Source of the DNA: an uncultured Clostridia bacterium
GTDB lineage: Bacteria; Bacillota; Clostridia; Oscillospirales; Acutalibacteraceae
Direction of reading: 5' to 3'
DNA: 64,000 nucleotides
Assembly (NCBI GenBank): GCA_937892115.1
Contig: CALAUI010000013.1
Location: 20,641 to 84,640, forward strand
The notes under the pieces are model-generated. The model had not been told where the DNA came from, did not search any database, and saw only the letters and a program-made list of their open reading frames with translations. Below are positions 16,799-24,389 of the stretch, piece after piece. The translations under genes were made by a program, and so were the position numbers. How positions within the stretch are numbered: the stretch's first letter is position 1; every line of letters begins with the position of its first letter.

Positions 16799-19700
16799 AT
16801 GATTTACAGAATTTTATCCGTAATCCTGGCGGTACTGATGACAATCCTCTCTCCTCTCGGTATTTCACTTGAGGGACTTGAAGAGAAGCTTCAGCCGTCC
16901 GCAGCAATAGTCGGTGAGTTTTCCTACGGCGACGAAAACCCTGAAATCGGTATTGACGTCAGCAAAACGTCATTCCGCCTTAAGGTTGCAACTGACAACA
17001 TTATCCTTGACGGTGCCTTCAGAGGCCTTGAAATCGCTTCTGTAAAGAGAAAAAGCTCCGGCTCCGTGCTGATAAGTACAAAAGGTAAAATCAGCAGTGA
17101 GCTTTCAAGCGGCATCGTACTTCTTACAGAGGACGCTACCTATTCAAAGACGTCACTTAAGGCAGAGACCGAAGTGGATATGTCCGGAATCAACCCCGGT
17201 ATCGTAGGCGGTCTTGACATAAACGGTGAAGAAATAGCCAAGAAAGCGGCAAAATCCCTCATCACAATGGGTATCAAAAAGATTCCCTACGTCGGCGGAT
17301 TCGCTGCCGGTGCTCTTGATTCAACGATCAACAAAATTCTCGATATAGAGGCAGCACCCACCATATCCGACGTAATCAATGAGCTTCACGCCATTTCAGC
17401 CCAGCTTGACGAGCTTACCAAGCTTGTTTCGGCTTCAAGTCAGGAAATCCTCAAGAGCTTATATGAGGAAAAGAATTTCATTACCTTCAACACCGAAGTA
17501 AACAGTCTTAAAAATTCGGTCAACGCCATGCTTAACCAGCTGGCTGTCATTGAGGGCTCCTCTTCAAGCGAAAGCTATAAATTCCTGATGACCGCAGAGC
17601 TTCTTGATTTTGATGAAAAGAATATTTCCGCTATGGTCAAGCAGACAAGAGACCTTGCAAACTATCTTGACGGTACTCAGGTTTCAACCAGAACTCAGAA
17701 GGGTATTTTTGAAAAGGCATACGATTACGTCTGCACCGATGCCATCTTCGGCGGTGAGGCAGCCGCAATCGTCGCTCCCTACGTCAATGAAATCAGCGGT
17801 ATTTTCTCCTACTCATACAAGGTTATGGCGATTGTCCTCAACGCCAAGCTCTGGGTACACGATAACTACGACTCAATCATTGCCGACGCCGAAACCGATC
17901 CCGCTCTCAAGAAGGAACTGAGCACACTTGAAAACGGCAATTATGATAATGCTTATTATTTCGGCTTATGGACAGACCTTCTTTCCGAAACCTCCGAAAC
18001 GAGTATAGCAAAAATCCACAATAAGCACTTCAATGATGAGGACCCGGAAAGCACAGCCGAAAAATACAACGCTCTCATTAAAGCAAACTGGTTCAGCTAT
18101 ATCCGCAAGGCAACGGTTACCGGCGACGATATCGTACTTGATCTCGTTCCCCTTTACTCCTCCATCGGCGTTGTCACTCCCACAGAGCTCGGTATTGACA
18201 CAAGTAAAAAGCAGTCGTCAACCGACGGTATGGTAAGCACCGCCAACAACGAGCTTCGTTCAAGAATGTATTCGTCATCCGTCAGCAACGAAGAAATACA
18301 GAGAATAATCAACCACGTTTACGAAAACAAAAACGGCGTTTTCTATGACGCAAGTGAGGCAAAATCGTCCTTTACCGAAAACACAATACTTGCTATGCTT
18401 GAGGAATACGGCTTTGACGTTCCCTCATCCGGCGGTACAAAAATCTTCGTTTCCGATTCCTCAAAGAAATATACCCATGACCAGTACACGTCAAATCCCT
18501 ATTCTGCATGGGATAAATACATTGCCAACGCCAAAGCATACGGAACGGATTGCGGCAAGGCAATCGGCTATAACAACGGTGCACCCGCGGAAAGCATCAA
18601 ATGGGATACCGTAACCTACTATGATTACTGGTATAACCGTTTGAATCCCTCGGCGAGAGATACCAAAAACTATGTCGGCGACTATTCCTTCTATTACTTC
18701 CGCGCCGCACCCATGCAAATCAATTCCGAGACGGATTTCAGAAACTTTATCTCCGATATCACTTCGGGCAATACGTATTATCAGCGTCAGATTATCCTCA
18801 ATTCAGACCTTGACCTTTCCGGCATTCAGTACAATAAAATCTGGTCAGCAGGAAACTCAAGTGAATTCAAAGGAACGTTTGAAGGAAATCTTCACGTTAT
18901 CAGCGGTCTTAACGACACCGTAACCTCGGGACGCACGGGTCTTTTCCGTACTCTCGGCGACAGCGCAAGAATCCAGAATCTCGTGCTTGATAACGTCAAC
19001 ATCAACGGTTCATCATATACGGGTGCGCTTGCAGGCACCGTAAACGGCAACGTTGTAATCAGCAGCGTAAGAGTAAACAGCGGTAAGGTATCCGGTGTAT
19101 CCTATGTCGGCGGTATCGTCGGATTTGTCAACAGCGGTTCGCTTGTAATCAAGGACTGTGACAACTATGCATCCGTCACCGCATCAGACAATTATGCAGG
19201 CGGTATCCTCGGCTGCTCATCAAGCAATAATTCACAGAATATCTCCCTTTGCACAAACTACGGCGAAATCAACGCCAAATCAAACGCCGCAGGTGTTGTC
19301 ACCTATCTCGCAAGTGACAGTAAGGATCAGAAGCATACTGTAAGCTACTGCACAAACTTCGGTAAAGTCAACGGCGGAAGCGGTCTTGCAGGCGGTATTG
19401 TAGGACATCTTGATTCAGACAATCAGAATCATGACATTTCCAGAAACAGAAACGAAGGCGTCATCACTGCCACCAACAATAACGCAGGCGGTATCGTCGC
19501 TTATTCAGAGGGCGGCGGAAACTTCACCTATAACACCAATCTGGCAGCCGTCAACGGTAAGACTGCGGGCGGTATTCTCGGAAATAACGAAGATGACCCG
19601 ATAAATTTCAGCAACAGCGAAAACTCGGGCAAAATCAACGCTGTTTCAAATGCAGGTGGTATTGCAGGTTATCTCGGCAGTAACGATAACGACAAGAGCT

Positions 19701-20806
19701 ACACAGCAGTCAAATGTAAAAATAACGGTTCTGTTACCTCCGAAACGGCGAACGCAGGCGGTATAGTCGGTCATCTGGATACAGACGGCTTAAACCAGAC
19801 CTTCACGGATTGTACGAATTCGTCAGACGTTAATGCTCCTTCAGGCAGAGCAGGCGGTATCGTTGCTTACTGTGAAGGCGGCGGAGCATTCAGCGGCGAC
19901 TCAAACTACGGTAAGATAACAGGCAAGGTCGCAGGCGGTATTCTGGCAGAAAACGAAGACGACCTTATTACGTTCACCTCATGTGCAAACTACTCCGCAG
20001 TAATAACCGCGGAATCCTACGCAGGCGGTATCCTCGGCTACACGGGAAGCAGAGACCTTGACAAGGCATTCTCGTTTGACACCTGCACCAACACAGGCAG
20101 TGTAACCTCAAGCACGTCTTACGCAGGCGGTATTGCAGGCGTAATCAGTTCAGACAGCTTAAGCCACAGCTTCATCAACTGCACCAACGGAGCCCGTATA
20201 AGCGGAAAAATCAGTACCGGCGGTCTGGTAGGCAAATGCGAAGGCGGCGGAACATTCAAAATCTGCTCCAACACAGGCAGCATTGAAAGTGCTACGACCT
20301 GTGCCGGCGGCATCGTCGGTTACGTGGTTGACGACGGATGCACCTTTGACGGATGTATGAACAACGCACTCATCAGAGGTGTCAGCTCCTCCGGCGGTAT
20401 CGTAGGCGAAGCAGGAAGCAAGGATGAAGACGATCCCTTCACCTTCACAAACTGCATCAATTTCGGCACCGTATACTCCACCGGCCTCAATGCAGGCGGA
20501 ATTATCGGTATGCTCAAAACCGACAGTACAAAACACAACTTTACTTCCGATAAAAACTACGGTCCCGTAGAAGGAAAGACCTCCGCAGGCGGAATCATAG
20601 GATTCATGTACGGCGGCGGCACAATCCAGAACTGCATCAATACAAAGAGCATCAATGCAATTGATGCCTATGCAGGCGGTATGATAGGCAGGATTGAAGA
20701 CGACAAGTGTACGTTCACAAACAACTCCAACACCGGTGTTGTCGGTGCTCCGAAATACTTCGGTGAAACCTGCGGATACGACGGTTACAGCAAGACTACC
20801 ATCTGA
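16799..20806 (+). CDS. large secreted GLUG-repeat protein with helical N-terminal domain
   Basis: A 1335-residue secreted protein. The second of two close ATGs is chosen because GAAAGG lies 9 bases upstream of it and touches the first. Residues 1-~22 are a signal peptide. About 30-110 is beta-rich. A segment of small and glycine residues (KKIPYVGGFAAGALDS, ~160) leads into long helices with coiled-coil character (~175-400), and a mixed region follows (~400-720). About 725-1330 is a GLUG-type solenoid of ~30-residue rungs marked by AGGIVG. The last 16 rungs fall into four quartets (see the repeat entry). There is no LPXTG or membrane anchor. GLUG arrays are common in surface adhesins and proteases of gut bacteria; the helical part plus a hydrophobic hairpin-like stretch could be a membrane-active module. 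Confidence 0.8.
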   Translation: MIYRILSVILAVLMTILSPLGISLEGLEEKLQPSAAIVGEFSYGDENPEIGIDVSKTSFRLKVATDNIILDGAFRGLEIASVKRKSSGSVLISTKGKISSELSSGIVLLTEDATYSKTSLKAETEVDMSGINPGIVGGLDINGEEIAKKAAKSLITMGIKKIPYVGGFAAGALDSTINKILDIEAAPTISDVINELHAISAQLDELTKLVSASSQEILKSLYEEKNFITFNTEVNSLKNSVNAMLNQLAVIEGSSSSESYKFLMTAELLDFDEKNISAMVKQTRDLANYLDGTQVSTRTQKGIFEKAYDYVCTDAIFGGEAAAIVAPYVNEISGIFSYSYKVMAIVLNAKLWVHDNYDSIIADAETDPALKKELSTLENGNYDNAYYFGLWTDLLSETSETSIAKIHNKHFNDEDPESTAEKYNALIKANWFSYIRKATVTGDDIVLDLVPLYSSIGVVTPTELGIDTSKKQSSTDGMVSTANNELRSRMYSSSVSNEEIQRIINHVYENKNGVFYDASEAKSSFTENTILAMLEEYGFDVPSSGGTKIFVSDSSKKYTHDQYTSNPYSAWDKYIANAKAYGTDCGKAIGYNNGAPAESIKWDTVTYYDYWYNRLNPSARDTKNYVGDYSFYYFRAAPMQINSETDFRNFISDITSGNTYYQRQIILNSDLDLSGIQYNKIWSAGNSSEFKGTFEGNLHVISGLNDTVTSGRTGLFRTLGDSARIQNLVLDNVNINGSSYTGALAGTVNGNVVISSVRVNSGKVSGVSYVGGIVGFVNSGSLVIKDCDNYASVTASDNYAGGILGCSSSNNSQNISLCTNYGEINAKSNAAGVVTYLASDSKDQKHTVSYCTNFGKVNGGSGLAGGIVGHLDSDNQNHDISRNRNEGVITATNNNAGGIVAYSEGGGNFTYNTNLAAVNGKTAGGILGNNEDDPINFSNSENSGKINAVSNAGGIAGYLGSNDNDKSYTAVKCKNNGSVTSETANAGGIVGHLDTDGLNQTFTDCTNSSDVNAPSGRAGGIVAYCEGGGAFSGDSNYGKITGKVAGGILAENEDDLITFTSCANYSAVITAESYAGGILGYTGSRDLDKAFSFDTCTNTGSVTSSTSYAGGIAGVISSDSLSHSFINCTNGARISGKISTGGLVGKCEGGGTFKICSNTGSIESATTCAGGIVGYVVDDGCTFDGCMNNALIRGVSSSGGIVGEAGSKDEDDPFTFTNCINFGTVYSTGLNAGGIIGMLKTDSTKHNFTSDKNYGPVEGKTSAGGIIGFMYGGGTIQNCINTKSINAIDAYAGGMIGRIEDDKCTFTNNSNTGVVGAPKYFGETCGYDGYSKTTI
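19304..20766 (+). repeat. higher-order ABCD tandem repeat within the GLUG solenoid
   Basis: Sixteen consecutive rungs carry, after each AGGI-G motif, one of four signatures in strict order: A (YLGSNDND type), B (HLDTD type), C (YCEGGG type), D (NEDD type). A rungs start at 19304, 19670, 20039 and 20408; B rungs at 19406, 19772, 20141 and 20510. The spacings are 366, 369 and 369 bases, so the unit is 122-123 residues. The array looks like duplication of a whole quartet rather than of single rungs. Confidence 0.85.
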
Positions 20807-20837
20807 GTAAATAACACAATAATCCTATAAAGCAAAA

Positions 20838-20877
20838 TTCCCGGGCAGTCCGTAAGGGACTGTCCGGGAAAGTTTTT
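20838..20877. terminator. bidirectional terminator
   Basis: A 14-bp near-perfect stem TTCCCGGGCAGTCC/GGACTGTCCGGGAA, followed by AGTTTTTT on the plus strand and preceded by AAAA, separates the convergent GLUG and CotH-like genes. Confidence 0.9.
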
Positions 20878-20885
20878 TCGGTATA

Positions 20886-22703
20886 TCAGATTTTATTTTC
20901 AAGACGGAAGAGAACGATAAATTTCTCAAACATATTATTTACCCAGGTAAGAATCTTCTTACCGATATTTGAGAAGAAATTTGTCTTTTCCTCTTTGGGC
21001 TCAACCGTGAAATTATTGATATTGAGGAATGAGGTCCTTGTGACAACAAAGGACTTGAGAGCATTGACATCGGAATCGTATTTCTTTCCGATTTCCTCTG
21101 CATCAAGAGTACCGTAGGTGTTCCAGCGGATATGATTCATGATTGCGGATGCTCTTACGTTTGCGGCGAGGTCGTTAATTCCCTCCTCTGCCCATACGTT
21201 CAATACGGGGTAGATATCTGCCCAGATAGTTCTGCACCCGGCAATAAAATCGGCATTCTTACAGAGCTGATTGAATATTGTGGGCTTTTCATCAACGTCA
21301 AGACTGCCGAATACGGTGTTTCTGTACTGCCTGCCGTAGCAAACGGTCAGCTCGTTGGGTTTGCTGTAATCACAGCCGTATCTGGTGCTGTTATTGTTGC
21401 CCAATGCGATATCGTAATCCCATACGGGGCCTGCATAAAGCTTGCCGTCCTTGGTGGTATCAAGATAAAAATAGGTGCTTGTAAGACCGGAGTCCATATT
21501 TGAAGCCCATTCGCTTATCATATAATACTTGGCGAGAGAGGTGATATCGGCAAGGTCCGTGATGCTTTCGCCCTTTTCATTTTTACCCGTTTCGCTGAAT
21601 ACGGCGTCCTCAAATCTGCCGAAATATTCGCTGATGAATTTCATCTGGTCTTCGGTACCGTATTCGGGGCATTTCATAATTACGGGCTGACCTCTTGAGG
21701 TAACGAAGCCGCTGATTTCAGCCGCATATCTGTTGGCAAGCTCAAGTTCAAGTATATAGCCGCCGTCAGTTGTATTCTTTTCCGACTCGGGAACCTTTAC
21801 GTACTTGTAAGTGTTTTCAAGCAGACCCGAATACTTGCCGTAAACGCCGCCTCTTTCAAGGGTATCCATATCAAAGTCATCACCGTATTCGTCAATGCAG
21901 ACTTCTTCGTTTACGTCGTCAAGATTTTCAACGTCAATTCTCTTTCCGCTTGCCTCAATCTTGCTCGTTACAAGATATGAGCCCTTATATTCGCCGTTGA
22001 TATATACGTCGGCGGGCTGACATTCGGGAGAATAGAAAAGACCGATTTCGGTAGCGGCATTATACATAATCGCATTTCTGATGAGTGTCGTGTCATCGTA
22101 ATTTGCAATCAGACACCATTTTGCACTCTTCTGCATACCGAAAAGCTTGACCTTATCGCCGAGCTTGATGTTATAGGGTCTCTTGTCGTATTCCCAGGTC
22201 TGATTTCCTCTGCCCTTGATATAGTCAAGAGCTCCGGCATACTCAACCTCACCCTTCTTGTTGAGAATGGTGATTTTGCCTTCTTCTTTATAATTCTTAT
22301 CGGCGTGAACGGCATCAAGAGAGCCGCTCTCGGTTTCAATAAAGACAGAGCCGATTTTTGCGCTTGAAATAACGTTATATTTGTAATCGGTACCTGCGCA
22401 GGAAATCGTTCCCTTTTCGCCGAGGTCGTAAGCTTCACCGCTTGTAACAGCTTCACCGTTAAGCTTTACGCCGTCTGCGCCAAACCAAAGCGTAAGCCCG
22501 GAAGCATCCCAGCATGAGGGAATGAAGAAATAATATTCACCGTTTTCGCCCTTGTACCATTCGGTAACCTCGGGAGAGGTTTCCGACGAGGGGGATGCAA
22601 ATTTCACCGTAAAAGCATTATCCGCAGCCGCAAAGCCCGAAAGGACCGACATACAGGAAAATGCAAATATCAATGAAAGAACAATTGAAATTACCTTTTT
22701 CAT
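20886..22703 (-). CDS. secreted CotH-like protein kinase domain protein
   Basis: A 605-residue secreted protein of the CotH kinase-like family. The signal peptide is MKKVISIVLSLIFAFSCM..., cleaved near GFAAA. After an N-terminal beta domain (about 30-150) come the family motifs: YIKGRGNQTWEYDKRPY, WCLIANYDDTTLIRNAIMYN, PADVYINGEYKGSYLVTSKI and the PVWDYDIALGN segment that carries the metal-binding DYD of CotH kinases. CotH phosphorylates spore coat proteins in Bacillus, but secreted relatives are frequent in non-sporulating gut Clostridia, often near cellulosomal or surface proteins. The C-terminus (KILTWVNNMFEKFIVLFRL) is another aromatic amphipathic tail. The AAGGAG ribosome site is strong. 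The target in this organism is unknown; the adjacent GLUG protein is one possibility. Confidence 0.85.
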   Translation of the reverse strand: MKKVISIVLSLIFAFSCMSVLSGFAAADNAFTVKFASPSSETSPEVTEWYKGENGEYYFFIPSCWDASGLTLWFGADGVKLNGEAVTSGEAYDLGEKGTISCAGTDYKYNVISSAKIGSVFIETESGSLDAVHADKNYKEEGKITILNKKGEVEYAGALDYIKGRGNQTWEYDKRPYNIKLGDKVKLFGMQKSAKWCLIANYDDTTLIRNAIMYNAATEIGLFYSPECQPADVYINGEYKGSYLVTSKIEASGKRIDVENLDDVNEEVCIDEYGDDFDMDTLERGGVYGKYSGLLENTYKYVKVPESEKNTTDGGYILELELANRYAAEISGFVTSRGQPVIMKCPEYGTEDQMKFISEYFGRFEDAVFSETGKNEKGESITDLADITSLAKYYMISEWASNMDSGLTSTYFYLDTTKDGKLYAGPVWDYDIALGNNNSTRYGCDYSKPNELTVCYGRQYRNTVFGSLDVDEKPTIFNQLCKNADFIAGCRTIWADIYPVLNVWAEEGINDLAANVRASAIMNHIRWNTYGTLDAEEIGKKYDSDVNALKSFVVTRTSFLNINNFTVEPKEEKTNFFSNIGKKILTWVNNMFEKFIVLFRLENKI

Positions 22704-22772
22704 TTTATTTCTCCTTGTTTGAAAAGTATGGCTTATTATAAATCAAAATGAAGCCGATTTCAACAATCAAAA

Positions 22773-24389
22773 TCAGATATATGTGTAAAAAACTTCGCTG
22801 ATTTTCTTTTGCCTTGCGATTGCCTTCTCTTCGCTGTCACCCTTTACGGAGTAATACATCTTCAGCTTCGGCTCGGTCCCCGAAGGTCTGACCGCCGCCC
22901 ATGAGCCGTCCGTAAAATTGAATCTCAGCACGTTTTCCTCAGGCAAATCACCGATGCCGAGCGAATAATCGGAAAGCTCCCCGAGGTCAGCAAAGAGGGA
23001 AGTCCCCTTATTTCTGAAGGTATCCATTGCACTTCTGATTTTTTCGGCGCCCTCTTTTCCTTTGAGAACGACCGTTTCAAGGCAGTCGTAATAGTAGCCG
23101 TATTCGGCATAGATACCGTTGAGAGCATCAACGAGAGTCCCGCCCTGCGATTTATGGTACGCCGCCATTTCCGCGATAAGCATTGATGACGAAACGGCAT
23201 CCTTATCCCTTGCGTGAGTGCCCGCAAGGTAGCCGTAGCTTTCCTCATATCCGAAGACATAGGAATAGCCGCCGTCCTTTTCCCACTTGCAGATTTTGTC
23301 ACCGATATACTTGAAGCCGGTGAGAGTCTGAATGACCTCACAGCCCCTCTTACGGGCAATAGCGGCTCCGATTTCACTTGTAACGATAGTTTTGACCACT
23401 GCGGGATTTTCGGGAAGTGCCCTGAATCTGAGGATGAAGTCCATCAGCAGCGCTCCCGTCTGGTTTCCCGTCATAAGGCGGTAACCCTCACCGCATTTTA
23501 CGGCAATACCCACTCTGTCGCAGTCGGGATCGGTACCGATAACGATATCTGCTCCGATTTCCCCTGCTTTCTTTATGGCAAGAGTAAGGGCATCCTTTTC
23601 CTCGGGATTGGGCGAGCGTACCGTTGAAAAATCGCCGTCGGGATTTTCCTGCTCCGATACGACCGTCACGTCATAATCCGCAAGAATCCTGCGAACGGGT
23701 ATATTTCCCGTACCGTGAAGAGGAGTATATACAATTTTCAGGTCCGACTTTTCTTTGTAAAGTGAAATAGCTTTACACTCGCTGATAAAGGAATCAAGCA
23801 GAGACTCGTCAATATAGCTGAAGAGCCCCTTTTTCTCCGCTTCGGAAAGAGAAATCGTTTTGATTTCGTCAAAGCTTTCAACCGCATTGACGTATCCGAT
23901 AAGCTTATCCGCATCTTTGGGGGTAAGCTGACAGCCGTCGGCATCATATACCTTGTAACCGTTATATTCCTTGGGATTATGGCTTGCGGTGATTACGATA
24001 CCGCCGTCACATTTCAGATATCTGACCGCATAGGAAAGTACGGGAGTGGGCATAAGCTTATCAAAAAGATAAACTCTGATTCCCTCGGCGGCAAGCACCT
24101 GAGCGGAAATCTCCGCAAATTTGCCGGAGTTGTTTCTTGAATCAAAGGCAATGGCTGCGGACGGATTCTTCTTTGATGCTTTAAGATAATCCGCCAGCCC
24201 CTTTGTTGCTTTGGCAACGGTATAGATATTCATTCTGTTGGGGCCTGCGCCCATTATGCCTCTCATACCGCCGGTACCGAATTCAAGCTTTTTCCAGAAT
24301 CTGTCCTCAAGCTCTTTTTTATCCGTTATCGCTTCAAGCTCTGCCCTCGTTTCTTCATCAAGGGAGCACCAATATTCAAAATCCGTCAT
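22773..24389 (-). CDS. phosphohexomutase (phosphoglucomutase/phosphomannomutase)
   Basis: A 538-residue alpha-D-phosphohexomutase interconverting hexose 1- and 6-phosphates. The phosphoserine motif TASHNP (Ser136), the metal loop GTDPDCDR, the sugar loop GYEESYGY and the phosphate loop RPSGTEPKLKMYY are all intact, in family order. It is a little shorter than typical PgcA (about 560-580). The ATG overlaps the stop of the alpha-mannosidase gene as ATGA, indicating translational coupling, which suggests that it serves mannose or glucose released by that enzyme. Whether mannose- or glucose-phosphate is the main substrate cannot be decided from motifs. Confidence 0.92.
   Translation of the reverse strand: MTDFEYWCSLDEETRAELEAITDKKELEDRFWKKLEFGTGGMRGIMGAGPNRMNIYTVAKATKGLADYLKASKKNPSAAIAFDSRNNSGKFAEISAQVLAAEGIRVYLFDKLMPTPVLSYAVRYLKCDGGIVITASHNPKEYNGYKVYDADGCQLTPKDADKLIGYVNAVESFDEIKTISLSEAEKKGLFSYIDESLLDSFISECKAISLYKEKSDLKIVYTPLHGTGNIPVRRILADYDVTVVSEQENPDGDFSTVRSPNPEEKDALTLAIKKAGEIGADIVIGTDPDCDRVGIAVKCGEGYRLMTGNQTGALLMDFILRFRALPENPAVVKTIVTSEIGAAIARKRGCEVIQTLTGFKYIGDKICKWEKDGGYSYVFGYEESYGYLAGTHARDKDAVSSSMLIAEMAAYHKSQGGTLVDALNGIYAEYGYYYDCLETVVLKGKEGAEKIRSAMDTFRNKGTSLFADLGELSDYSLGIGDLPEENVLRFNFTDGSWAAVRPSGTEPKLKMYYSVKGDSEEKAIARQKKISEVFYTYI

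Noticed and set aside
20886..22703. Spore coat assembly protein
   Set aside because: A signal peptide and secretome context, plus missing yabP/yabQ in this window, point to a secreted kinase-like protein instead.
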